Below, piece after piece: positions 33,718 to 41,820 of a stretch of DNA of 64,000 nucleotides; positions within the stretch are counted from its first letter, which is position 1; the number at the start of each line of letters is the position of its first letter. A model generated the notes under the pieces. The model was not told where the DNA came from. It was given only the letters and a program-made list of their open reading frames with translations, and did not search any database. The stretch is from positions 1 through 64,000 of the forward strand of contig JANRJC010000033.1 in the NCBI GenBank assembly GCA_033764335.1, read 5' to 3'. The stretch is from JAGQVA01 sp033764335. GTDB lineage: Bacteria > Bacteroidota > Bacteroidia > J057. The position numbers were made by a program, and so were the translations under genes.

Positions 33718-34832
33718 AAAAGAACTTTCTGCTAAAATCGGGCTATTACGGCACAGACGTTTTGTGGGGTGTCGAATTGTTTTCGGAGAGGAATTCCTGC
33801 CTCGCACTGCTCATGCGCAACCGGAAAGGAAATTTAGAAGTACTGGAACAGCAGGTTTTCGAGGAAGTGGCCGAACTGATTGACCATTTACAACAGTATC
33901 CTGGTGTGCCCATTGTGCTTAAAACTCACGGGCTTTCCGCCTCGAAATGGATTCCTGCCCAAACCCCTGATCCCGTGCGCGAGGTGATGGGACTGGCCAT
34001 CGGAAACCGCAATGATTTTCTTATCCAGACTTTTCCGGGAGCGGAAAGGGAAGAAATTTTCGCCGTCATTTCCCGAAAAGAACCTCATTATCAACTATTT
34101 GAAAACATCGGGCCTATACGACAAAGGGTTATCTATCATTATTTTTCGGATGTCCTGTTACCTTTTTTGATCCCCTGCGCCGGAGATTTGGAGTTGGAGG
34201 AAAAATGGCTACCCCTTTACAGTGCGATGTTTTACGCCTGGGTTTCTCGTCAGGAGACGCAGACCCTACCCGAAATTTTTCCCAACCCGCGAAGTATGCG
34301 GCAAAACCAGCGATGGGTGAGGTTTATGGTAATGACGGCGATTCTTTTTCTTGGGCTTGCCTTTATGAATATCGGCGTTCGGAGCATTATTTTTCTGAAA
34401 CGGAGTCAAACCGAGAAACAATTGGTTGCCGGAGATAGCGTCCTTAGAAAAATCGCTGAAAAGCAACAGCTTATAACCAAAATATTGGAAACCGCTGCAC
34501 TCCGCGAAAACCGGCAGGTTTCCCGGTTGGCAGTGTTGAGCGACCGAATTGCGGCAATTAGCGGGCCGGACATTGTATTGGACAACCTGATTTTTTTCCC
34601 AACGGAAAAAGAACTCCGAAAGATCGGCGAACCGTTGGTTGCTCAGGCTCCCGACATCCTGATCAAAGGCCAAGCCCGGACGTCCGGGGCGGTTTTTTCG
34701 CTGGTAACCGGCATTGGAGAAATGCCCGAAGCGATAAAAACACAATTGTTTTCGAGCGAATACGATTACAACACCGGTAGGTATGAATTTGTGATTTCCG
34801 GATTTATGCCACCAACTAAACCGATCCCATGA
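33714..34832 (+). CDS. GspL/PilM-PilN-like membrane assembly protein
   Basis: A 372-residue protein from the ATGA start at 33714. The N-terminal about 200 residues (YYGTDVLWGVELFSE, VPIVLKTHGLSASKWIP, FLIQTFPGAEREEIFAVI) have an actin-like PilM/GspL look. One membrane helix follows (about 203-225, MVMTAILFLGLAFMNIGVRSI), then a PilN-like periplasmic part with a coiled-coil start (KRSQTEKQLVAGDSVLRKIAEK). This is the domain order of GspL, which links the ATPase to the platform. Similarity is low; context is the main evidence. Confidence 0.68.
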   Translation: MKKNFLLKSGYYGTDVLWGVELFSERNSCLALLMRNRKGNLEVLEQQVFEEVAELIDHLQQYPGVPIVLKTHGLSASKWIPAQTPDPVREVMGLAIGNRNDFLIQTFPGAEREEIFAVISRKEPHYQLFENIGPIRQRVIYHYFSDVLLPFLIPCAGDLELEEKWLPLYSAMFYAWVSRQETQTLPEIFPNPRSMRQNQRWVRFMVMTAILFLGLAFMNIGVRSIIFLKRSQTEKQLVAGDSVLRKIAEKQQLITKILETAALRENRQVSRLAVLSDRIAAISGPDIVLDNLIFFPTEKELRKIGEPLVAQAPDILIKGQARTSGAVFSLVTGIGEMPEAIKTQLFSSEYDYNTGRYEFVISGFMPPTKPIP

Positions 34833-35341
34833 AAACCATTCTTTCCTTTCACAACCTGAAGCGGATTCTGCCCTTTGTATTACTACTTGCAGGAATCCGG
34901 CTGGTCGAAATGACCCGTGTTTCTTTCCAAGATTTGCAAAAAATGCAAGTAATGGAAAACCGCAAAGACTCCGTTCTAAATGCCCCCGAAATCATCCGGC
35001 AACAAAACCAGCAAATTGACCAGTTAAACAAAACCACAAACGGCTACGGGAAGCCGTCCGGCGATTTTGTTCTTTATCTGGAAAAAATCTGTACAAGTAT
35101 CGGCGCAAAAATCACCACTTTACCCAGCCACAGCCCTCAACCCGACGAAAACAAACCCGGAAAAATCAGCGAGACCTTTCAGTTGCAGGGAGAATTCGCG
35201 GCCTTGCTAAAAGTCCTTTTCCAAATAGAAGTTCAGGATCAGGTGGCCCAAATCGCCTATTTGCAATGGCACAAACAGAAAGTGTTACTGAATGGAAAAA
35301 TGACCTTTTTTTTAGTAGCCGATGTTACGATCCAGCGGTAG
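34829..35341 (+). CDS. GspM/PilO-like membrane assembly protein
   Basis: A 170-residue bitopic protein: helix at about 12-25 (RILPFVLLLAGIRLVE), coiled coil (about 35-70, IIRQQNQQIDQLNK), and a ferredoxin-like PilO/GspM domain (GDFVLYLEKICTSIGAKITTLPS, FQLQGEFAALLKVLFQIEVQDQVAQIAYLQW). Last gene of the operon, coupled by ATGA to the GspL-like gene. PilO and GspM are the partners of PilN and GspL, so the pair is consistent. Confidence 0.7.
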   Translation: MKTILSFHNLKRILPFVLLLAGIRLVEMTRVSFQDLQKMQVMENRKDSVLNAPEIIRQQNQQIDQLNKTTNGYGKPSGDFVLYLEKICTSIGAKITTLPSHSPQPDENKPGKISETFQLQGEFAALLKVLFQIEVQDQVAQIAYLQWHKQKVLLNGKMTFFLVADVTIQR

Positions 35342-35401
35342 GTTGTTGCCATTAATATTCCACAAATTTTTTGTACTTTTAATTTTAAATCAACATAAAT
35401 C

Positions 35402-35995
35402 ATGGCATTCACAAAAGAGGAAATTCAGCAGTTATTAAGTGAAGTGACAAGTGGTTTGAAAGATTCTCAAGCTAATTTCAAAGAAATTGGCGAAAGATTC
35501 AAAAATACAGATGATAGATTTAAAGATCTTGACACCAAACTTAAAGAAACGGATAAACGCATTAACGCTGCTTTTGACCTTTTTGAAGGGCAATGGGGCA
35601 AACTGATGGAAAGCCTAATAGAAGGCGATTTAGTTCGGCTGTTACAGGAAAGAGGGATTGCCATTACCCAGACTTCCGAACGCATAAAGGGGTCCCGTGA
35701 CGGCCAGAACTACGAATTTGACATTATCGCCCACAATGGACATGAGATTGTTGTAGTAGAAGTAAAAACGACTTTGCGGGTAAATCACGTAAAAGATTTT
35801 TTGCAAAGCTTGGCAAATGTAAAAACCTGGTTGAAAATATATAATGATTTCCATGTTTACGGAGCCATTGCTTATCTGAAAGCCGACGAACAAAGCACCC
35901 GGTTTGCAGAAAAACAGGGTCTATTTGTGATCCGGGCTACCGGCAACTCCGCAAGCATAACCAATCCTATGGATTTTGTACCGAGGGTTTTTTAA
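35402..35995 (+). CDS. PD-(D/E)XK-fold protein with N-terminal coiled coil (DUF3782-like)
   Basis: A 197-residue protein: residues about 15-60 form a heptad-rich coiled coil (ANFKEIGERFKNTDDRFKDLDTKLKETDKRI), and residues 70-185 have a PD-(D/E)XK nuclease-like core (Glu in ESLIEGDLVRLLQERG, Asp in YEFDIIAHNG, E-x-K in VVVEVKTTL). Related proteins are often found in multiple copies in filamentous bacteria and have no proven activity. More AT-rich than its neighbours, and single between the filament operon and the minus-strand acyl-CoA dehydrogenase, so it may be a recent arrival. Confidence 0.75.
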   Translation: MAFTKEEIQQLLSEVTSGLKDSQANFKEIGERFKNTDDRFKDLDTKLKETDKRINAAFDLFEGQWGKLMESLIEGDLVRLLQERGIAITQTSERIKGSRDGQNYEFDIIAHNGHEIVVVEVKTTLRVNHVKDFLQSLANVKTWLKIYNDFHVYGAIAYLKADEQSTRFAEKQGLFVIRATGNSASITNPMDFVPRVF

Positions 35996-36003
35996 AACCC
36001 AAA

Positions 36004-36027
36004 AACCTCTCCCTTTCGGAAGAGGTT
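36004..36027 (-). terminator. Rho-independent terminator for the acyl-CoA dehydrogenase gene
   Basis: AACCTCT (36004-36010) and AGAGGTT (36021-36027) form a perfect 7-bp stem. On the minus strand the hairpin is followed by TTTTTGGGTTTT. It lies 27 bp past the dehydrogenase stop; the plus-strand side lacks a T-run, so it should mainly stop minus-strand transcripts. Confidence 0.8.
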
Positions 36028-36053
36028 CTATAATAATCTGAATCAAATTTTTC

Positions 36054-37847
36054 CTAAAACTGATACCCGTTTTTTTCGATCATATAACCGGCAATCTCAC
36101 GACGGAGGGCCTTGGTGTTTACAAGACGAGCCTGGGTAAACCGCTTGAGTCCCATCAGCAACATGCTTTGGTCATCGTCTTTGGCAAAGGCCGCCACCAC
36201 TTCTTTCCCTGCCCGATAAACCTGGTCTAGTGCCTCATAAATATACACACGGGCAATATTGATCTGCTGACGGCATTCTGCCTCACCGCGCATACTTACC
36301 AGTTTTTCGCTGCGCAGAAGCGTTGATTCTGCGGCATAAATTTCAATGGCCATATCGGACAGGTTCATCAGGATTTCCTGCTCGTCGTTCAATTGCCCGC
36401 CTAAATCCTGTGCGGCTTTTCCGGCTACCATTAACAATGCCTTTTTGAGATTGGAGACAATTTTTTTCTCGGCAGCAAACAAACGGCTATCATCACCGCC
36501 AAAATCGGGAAGGGAAGTCAGTTCTTTAAACACATTCATCGCCGATCCCATCAGGTTGAGTTCGCCGCTCATGGCGCGTTTGAGGATCATGCCGACCACC
36601 AACATCCGGTTGATTTCATTGGTTCCTTCGTAAATCCGCGTAATGCGCGCATCGCGGTAGGCGCGTTCCATCGGCGCTTCCGCAGAAAAGCCCATTCCTC
36701 CATAAACCTGCACACCTTCATCCACTACGTAGTCCAACACTTCGGAGCCGTGTACTTTCAAAATCGCACATTCAATGGCAAACTGCTCTAATCCCTTGAG
36801 GATAGCATTTTCCTTAGAAAGCCCCTGAGAAACGAGGTCGTTGATTTTGTCCTCAATATTTTGACCCGCGCGATAACAAGCCGATTCAGAGGCAAAGGTT
36901 TTGATCGCCATTTCCGCCAGTTTATGCTGAATAGCACCAAAACTAGAAATGGGTTGTCCAAACTGTATGCGTTCATTGGCATACCGGACGGACAGGCTGG
37001 CAACCGCTTTTGCGCCGCCTACGGCTCCGACGGCCAGTTTGATACGTCCGATATTGAGGATATTGACCGCAATTTTAAAACCGTTACCACGGGCGGAGAG
37101 CATGTTTTCAACCGGAACAGGAGTTTCATTAAAAAATACCTGGCGGGTAGAAGAACCTTTAATGCCCATCTTTTTTTCTTCGTCGTTCATGGTAATGCCG
37201 CCAAAATCCTTTTCAACGATAAAAGCCGTCAGGTTTTTATCATCTTCAATTTTGGCAAACACGATAAATACATGGGCAAAACCCGCATTGGAAATCCACA
37301 TTTTCTGGCCGGTGATGAGGTAATGAGTACCGGCGGAGTTGAGTACAGCTTTGGTTTTACCGCTATTAGCATCGGAGCCGGAATCCGGCTCGGTGAGGCA
37401 GTAAGACGCCTTCCACTCGCCGGAGGCGAGTTTGGGCAGATAACGGGCTTTCTGCTCTTCCGTTCCGTAGTATTGAATGGGCAGCGTACCGATACCGGTA
37501 TGCGCGCCGTAAGCCGTTGAGAAAGAACCCGTCGGGCCGAGCGCGTCGGCAATCAACATCGAAGTATTAAAACTCATGGCCAAACCCCCGTATTCTTCCG
37601 GAACCGTAATGCCCAGCAATCCCAACTCGCCGGCTTTTTCAAGCAACCGGGCCATAAAACCTTCTTCGAGGCTGTCCATCCGATCTACATGAGGATAAAT
37701 TTCGGCTTCGGCAAAATCACGGCAGGCATCGGCCATCATTTGCTGTTCTTCGCTAAACTCTTCGGGAATAAATACATCACGGGCATCCGTTTCACGAACG
37801 AGAAACTCACCACCTTTGATTGTCTGATTTTGGGTTATAGCATCCAT
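36054..37847 (-). CDS. Acyl-CoA dehydrogenase (long form)
   Basis: A 597-residue flavin enzyme catalysing the first step of fatty-acid beta-oxidation (alpha,beta-dehydrogenation of acyl-CoA, electrons to ETF). Domain order: N-terminal helical (about 30-140, EEQQMMADACRDFAEAEI), middle beta (about 145-245, YCLTEPDSGSDANS and WISNAGFAHVFIVFAK, FAD contacts), C-terminal helical (about 255-405), with RITRIYEGTNEIN carrying the catalytic Glu of the YEGTNEIN motif. An additional about 170-residue C-terminal helical domain makes it VLCAD-like in length. The promoter region contains a paired palindromic site (37895-37955), so regulation by a fatty-acid or CoA-responsive repressor is plausible but inferred. 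Confidence 0.93.
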   Translation of the reverse strand: MDAITQNQTIKGGEFLVRETDARDVFIPEEFSEEQQMMADACRDFAEAEIYPHVDRMDSLEEGFMARLLEKAGELGLLGITVPEEYGGLAMSFNTSMLIADALGPTGSFSTAYGAHTGIGTLPIQYYGTEEQKARYLPKLASGEWKASYCLTEPDSGSDANSGKTKAVLNSAGTHYLITGQKMWISNAGFAHVFIVFAKIEDDKNLTAFIVEKDFGGITMNDEEKKMGIKGSSTRQVFFNETPVPVENMLSARGNGFKIAVNILNIGRIKLAVGAVGGAKAVASLSVRYANERIQFGQPISSFGAIQHKLAEMAIKTFASESACYRAGQNIEDKINDLVSQGLSKENAILKGLEQFAIECAILKVHGSEVLDYVVDEGVQVYGGMGFSAEAPMERAYRDARITRIYEGTNEINRMLVVGMILKRAMSGELNLMGSAMNVFKELTSLPDFGGDDSRLFAAEKKIVSNLKKALLMVAGKAAQDLGGQLNDEQEILMNLSDMAIEIYAAESTLLRSEKLVSMRGEAECRQQINIARVYIYEALDQVYRAGKEVVAAFAKDDDQSMLLMGLKRFTQARLVNTKALRREIAGYMIEKNGYQF

Positions 37848-37894
37848 AGTGATAAACTCTTTGTTATTTTACGAAGGTTGTATTTATTGTGTTT

Positions 37895-37955
37895 GTTATG
37901 CATGCATACTTTTTCAAGCGCTAATATAGAAAATTTTATGGTATGCATGCATAAC
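37895..37955. promoter_or_regulatory. Pair of TATGCATGCATA palindromic operators
   Basis: GTTATGCATGCATAC (37895-37909) and its exact reverse complement GTATGCATGCATAAC (37941-37955) flank an AT-rich 31-bp spacer. Each half contains the 12-bp palindrome TATGCATGCATA, so each can bind a dimer; centre-to-centre distance is 46 bp. The site lies 48-108 bp before the acyl-CoA dehydrogenase ATG and 79-139 bp before truB. The cognate regulator is not in the window. Confidence 0.75.
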
Positions 37956-38033
37956 AATTTTTGATTTTTTATACTTTGTTCTTACGCCAGTATCCCCGTA
38001 TTTTGAGGCAAAATTAACTACGGGCATTGGGCA

Positions 38034-38717
38034 ATGAATTTTGAAGAAGGACAAACCCTGCTATTCAATAAACCGAAAGACTGGACTTCCTTTGATCTGG
38101 TGAGTAAAGTCCGGAATACTATCCGCACGAAGAAAGTGGGCCATGCCGGCACATTGGATCCACTGGCGACCGGTCTGCTGATAATTTGTACCGGTCGTCA
38201 CACCAAACAAATCAATCAGGTACAGGATTTAGAAAAAGAATACGAAGTAATATTTAAGCTGGGAGCCACAACTCCTTCCTACGACGCCGAATTTCCGGAG
38301 GAAAACCTCACCGATGCAAAACACATCAGCCGGGCAGAAGTAGAGGCCGCCCTTAATGTTTTTCGGGGAGAAATCACCCAGGTCCCGCCGGCATTTTCGG
38401 CGGTAAAAGTGGGAGGAAAACGCGCCTACAAGTCGGCCCGTGTCGGCGAAGCCGTTGAGTTAAAACCCCGGCAGGTAACTATCTATGAATTTACCCTTTT
38501 GGAAACCGCTGCGGAGCCTCCGCTTTTTGAGGCCCGTATCCGTTGCAGCAAAGGTACCTATATCCGCTCCATCGTCCATGATCTCGGGCAGAAGTTGGGC
38601 GTAGGAGCGTATATCCGCGAGTTGAAACGAACGGCCATCGGCCCTCATCGGCTGGAAGCCGCGTGGGAAATCGGAGATTTCACCGCAAAATTTGGCACAA
38701 AAAACCGAAATTTATAA
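38034..38717 (+). CDS. truB: tRNA pseudouridine(55) synthase TruB
   Basis: A 227-residue TruB: converts U55 in the T-arm of most tRNAs to pseudouridine. The N-terminal FNKPKDWTSFDLV and the catalytic motif GHAGTLDPLATG (Asp42) are intact, as are the later RISRAEVEAALNVFRG-like helix, PPAFSAVKVGGKRAYK and CSKGTYIRSIVHDLG. It lacks the PUA domain of the longer E. coli type, as is usual in Bacteroidota. ribF follows directly, the common truB-ribF pairing. Confidence 0.96.
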   Translation: MNFEEGQTLLFNKPKDWTSFDLVSKVRNTIRTKKVGHAGTLDPLATGLLIICTGRHTKQINQVQDLEKEYEVIFKLGATTPSYDAEFPEENLTDAKHISRAEVEAALNVFRGEITQVPPAFSAVKVGGKRAYKSARVGEAVELKPRQVTIYEFTLLETAAEPPLFEARIRCSKGTYIRSIVHDLGQKLGVGAYIRELKRTAIGPHRLEAAWEIGDFTAKFGTKNRNL

Positions 38718-38748
38718 CCCTAACGACCACTCCGCTCAATTACCGATG

Positions 38749-39690
38749 ATGCAAGTTTACCAATCGCTGGAAACATACCAAAAAGGCAACCGCACGGTCG
38801 CAACCATAGGCACTTTTGACGGGGTACACCTGGGGCATAAAGTGATTCTCGACCGGCTCAAGGCCGCTGCCCAAGAAGAAAACGGAGAATCGCTCGTTTT
38901 GACTTTTCACCCCCATCCCCGCCTTATTCTTTTTCCGGAAAACAACCCGCTGAAGCTTCTTCAGACCCTCGACGAAAAAATCACGCTGATGGAAAGTATG
39001 GGTATAGACAAACTTCTGGTTGTGCCTTTTTCGAAAGATTTTTCCCGTATTCCCTCCAAAGCTTTTATCCGTGATATTCTGATTGAAACGGTAGGCATTC
39101 AAAAAATCATCATCGGTTATGATCACCGTTTTGGAAAAAACCGCACCGGCGGAGTGGAAGAGCTTACCGAACTCGCAAAAGAGGGCCGTTATTCCGTCGA
39201 AGAAATTCCGGCTCAAACCATAGACAACGCCAATATCAGCAGCACCAAAATCCGCAAAGCACTAATGGAAGGAGACATCGCTGCGGCAAATCTCTACCTC
39301 GGTTATCCCTATACCTTTGCCGGAGAAGTGATTCACGGCGAAAAACAGGGCCGCAAACTGGGCTTCCCCACCGCCAATATTCAGCCCGACGATCCCGGTA
39401 AACTTATCCCCGCAGACGGTATCTATTTTGTAAAAGTACTTTTGGAGGGAGAAAAACACTGGGGGCTGATGAGCATTGGCAAAAAACCCACGATGGGCGA
39501 ATTTGAGCGGTCACAGGAAGTGTGGATTTACAATTTTGACCGGGACATTTACGGAAAAAATATCCGGGTGGAAATGCTCGAATGGATGCGCGGAGAAGAA
39601 AAATTTGACTCACTGGATGCTCTTATCCACGCCATGAACCGCGACAAACAAAAAGGAGAAGAACGGATTCGTAAGTACGAAAACCTCTAA
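38749..39690 (+). CDS. ribF: Bifunctional riboflavin kinase/FMN adenylyltransferase RibF
   Basis: About 313 residues; makes FMN and then FAD from riboflavin. N-terminal FAD synthetase domain: VATIGTFDGVHLGH (GxFDGxHxGH nucleotide-binding motif), IIIGYDHRFGKNRTG, ISSTKIRKAL. C-terminal flavokinase domain: HGEKQGRKLGFPTANI (PTAN motif), MSIGKKPTMG, VWIYNFDRDIYGKNIRVE. I place the start at 38749 (MQVYQSLETY; an ATG at 38746 is adjacent), matching the family's usual N-terminus; the frame is open to 38692, inside truB. Confidence 0.95.
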   Translation: MQVYQSLETYQKGNRTVATIGTFDGVHLGHKVILDRLKAAAQEENGESLVLTFHPHPRLILFPENNPLKLLQTLDEKITLMESMGIDKLLVVPFSKDFSRIPSKAFIRDILIETVGIQKIIIGYDHRFGKNRTGGVEELTELAKEGRYSVEEIPAQTIDNANISSTKIRKALMEGDIAAANLYLGYPYTFAGEVIHGEKQGRKLGFPTANIQPDDPGKLIPADGIYFVKVLLEGEKHWGLMSIGKKPTMGEFERSQEVWIYNFDRDIYGKNIRVEMLEWMRGEEKFDSLDALIHAMNRDKQKGEERIRKYENL

Positions 39691-39778
39691 CCACCGAATT
39701 TGCTTCCGGATAATAATATTTTCCAACTCCCGAAGTTCTGGTTTATCTTTAGGGCGTCTGATCTATCTGATAAAAAAT

Positions 39779-40303
39779 ATGGAACCCGTTTTATTTGAAA
39801 ATAATCCTATCGCTGCGGAGGATCTACCCAAAGTGGAAGACTTGCCGGAACAACCCCTCAACCCGGTTTATCTGAAAATCGAATACGCCGGTACAGCCAT
39901 CCTGATGGCTTTTCTGATGATTCCTTTGATTATTCTCCCTTTTACCGATGCTCCCGGGATAATTGCGCCGATTGGGGCGGCCGTTTGGCTGTTTTTATTG
40001 ATTCTCCAATTGGTGGTTATTCGCCGTGGATTCCATAAAAAGTCCTTCAGCATAAGGGAAAAAGACATTACCTATCGCAGCGGACTTATCTGGCAGGAAG
40101 TTACGACCATTCCTTTTCAGCGCATCCAACACTGTGAAGTTATCCGCGGGCCGTTGGATCAATTATTTGGCCTGGCGAGCCTGAAAGTTTATACCGCAGG
40201 CGGAGGCAGTACCGACCTCGAAATACCCGGGCTGGATCCGGAAAAGGCGACGCAGATGAAGGATTTTATCCTTAATCAGATGGTAAATGAAGGAGATGAA
40301 TAA
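39779..40303 (+). CDS. Bacterial PH-domain membrane protein (YdbS-like)
   Basis: A 174-residue protein with an acidic N-terminal tail, two membrane helices (about 35-55 and 62-85) and a bacterial PH (bPH2/DUF304) domain: FSIREKDITYRSGLIWQEVTTIPFQRIQHCEVIRGPLDQLFGLASLKVYTAGG. The IPFQRIQHCEVIRGPLDQLFG stretch is the family hallmark. It overlaps the next gene, a three-PH-domain protein, by 17 nt; the YdbS-YdbT pair is conserved across bacteria and has been linked to membrane or antimicrobial-peptide stress, but the biochemical role is not established. Confidence 0.85.
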   Translation: MEPVLFENNPIAAEDLPKVEDLPEQPLNPVYLKIEYAGTAILMAFLMIPLIILPFTDAPGIIAPIGAAVWLFLLILQLVVIRRGFHKKSFSIREKDITYRSGLIWQEVTTIPFQRIQHCEVIRGPLDQLFGLASLKVYTAGGGSTDLEIPGLDPEKATQMKDFILNQMVNEGDE

Positions 40304-41816
40304 TTTTTCGCTCGACACTCCCCAGCGGCAGTCGCCGCTCGCCATTGCCTTTATCCTGGCAAAATTTCTGCGGCAGGCCGTCCGCAGATTCTGGCCCCTG
40401 GTGCTGATTATTATATTCAACCGGGGGGATTCCTACTTCGCCTGGTTCCTCGGGTTTTTATTGGTAATGTCTTTTGTTCAACTCGTTTTATCCCTCATTT
40501 CTTACTACAACTATTACTTTCATGTCAAGGGAAACGAATTGCTCATCCAAAAAGGCGTACTGCAAAAAACACGGCTAAACATCCCCTTTGACCGCATCCA
40601 AACCATTAATTTTCAGCAAAATATCCTCCACCAGATTCTCAATGTAGTCAGTGTGGAAGTGGATACTGCCGGATCTTCCAAATCCGAACTTAGCATTGAT
40701 GCTCTCAGCCGGGAACATGCGGAGGCGCTGCGTAACTACATCTTGGTCAAAAAAGAAGCAATCGCCCGGGAAACTCAGTCTGCGGAAGTGCCCTCTGAAG
40801 AACTCCCCCCCTCCCCTACCCAATCATTGGCTTCCAACTCTGACAAACTTGTTTTCACGATGGGGCCTGTTGACCTGATGAAAGTAGGGGTGAGTCAGAA
40901 TCATATCCAGACAGCCCTTGTTTTATTGGGATCACTTTTCGGGTTGATTCAAATATTTGACGATATCCGGGAGGACGCCTACACCTATATATTCGAAGAA
41001 ATCTGGGTTTTTCAGGAAGTGTATGGTTGGATCGCGTTTTTTGCGGCGTTTATAATATGGCTGATTGCGGCGTTTTTTGTGTCCATGTTCCGCACAGCCC
41101 TCCGTTATTTTAACCTGAAACTCTGGCAGACGGAAAAAGGATTTAAGATCATTGCGGGTTTGCTCAACCGCCGGGAACAGTCTGCGGCCCATCAAAAGAT
41201 TCAAATCATCCGGTGGTTTACCGATCCGTTGAAACAATTGTTTGGGCTGTTTACCGTAAGCCTGTACCAGGCATCGAGCCGGGAGGTGAGTACAAGGCGG
41301 GCGATAAACATACCGGGCTGTTATGCTCCGCAGTTGGAGGAGATTCTGAGCACCAATTTCCCTCCGGAAATCCGTCAAAACTACACCGAACATACGATCA
41401 GTCCGCGGATAATCAGCCGGCAGGTATTGTTTTTTGGGGTTCTGCCGGTCGTCGGGTTTACGACTGCCCGACTGATAAGTGGAGACATGATGGGGTTGTT
41501 GTCTTTATTATGGATACCGGCTGTGTGGTTACTCAGCCGCCGTTTTCAGCGCCGTTGGCGCTGGTGGATCAATGAGGATACCCTCATGACCCGATCCGGC
41601 CTTATCGGCACCAAGTTTACCCTGCTGCATTTGTACAAGGTACAGTCTGTCAAAATCACCCAAAGTCCCTTCCAGCGCAAACATGCGCTCGCGTCTGTGG
41701 ACCTTTACACCGCCGCCGGCAATGTTTCCCTTCAATACATAGACTTCCAACTTGCCCGTAAACTTCGGGATTATGCGCTCTACAAAGCCGAGTCCGACCC
41801 TCGGGCGTGGATGTAG
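40287..41816 (+). CDS. Bacterial PH-domain membrane protein (YdbT-like)
   Basis: A 509-residue partner of the preceding gene. Three bPH2 domains alternate with paired membrane helices: domain 1 about 75-150 (LLIQKGVLQKTRLNIPFDRIQTINFQQNILHQIL), domain 2 about 285-365 (GFKIIAGLLNRREQSAAHQKIQIIRWFTDPLKQLFGL), domain 3 about 430-500 (LMTRSGLIGTKFTLLHLYKVQSVKITQSPFQRKH). Start at 40287 or at the ATG at 40296, which is right behind an AGGAG. The gene ends 5 bp before the convergent Fic gene end. Confidence 0.85.
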   Translation: MKEMNNFSLDTPQRQSPLAIAFILAKFLRQAVRRFWPLVLIIIFNRGDSYFAWFLGFLLVMSFVQLVLSLISYYNYYFHVKGNELLIQKGVLQKTRLNIPFDRIQTINFQQNILHQILNVVSVEVDTAGSSKSELSIDALSREHAEALRNYILVKKEAIARETQSAEVPSEELPPSPTQSLASNSDKLVFTMGPVDLMKVGVSQNHIQTALVLLGSLFGLIQIFDDIREDAYTYIFEEIWVFQEVYGWIAFFAAFIIWLIAAFFVSMFRTALRYFNLKLWQTEKGFKIIAGLLNRREQSAAHQKIQIIRWFTDPLKQLFGLFTVSLYQASSREVSTRRAINIPGCYAPQLEEILSTNFPPEIRQNYTEHTISPRIISRQVLFFGVLPVVGFTTARLISGDMMGLLSLLWIPAVWLLSRRFQRRWRWWINEDTLMTRSGLIGTKFTLLHLYKVQSVKITQSPFQRKHALASVDLYTAAGNVSLQYIDFQLARKLRDYALYKAESDPRAWM

Positions 41817-41820
41817 CGGG

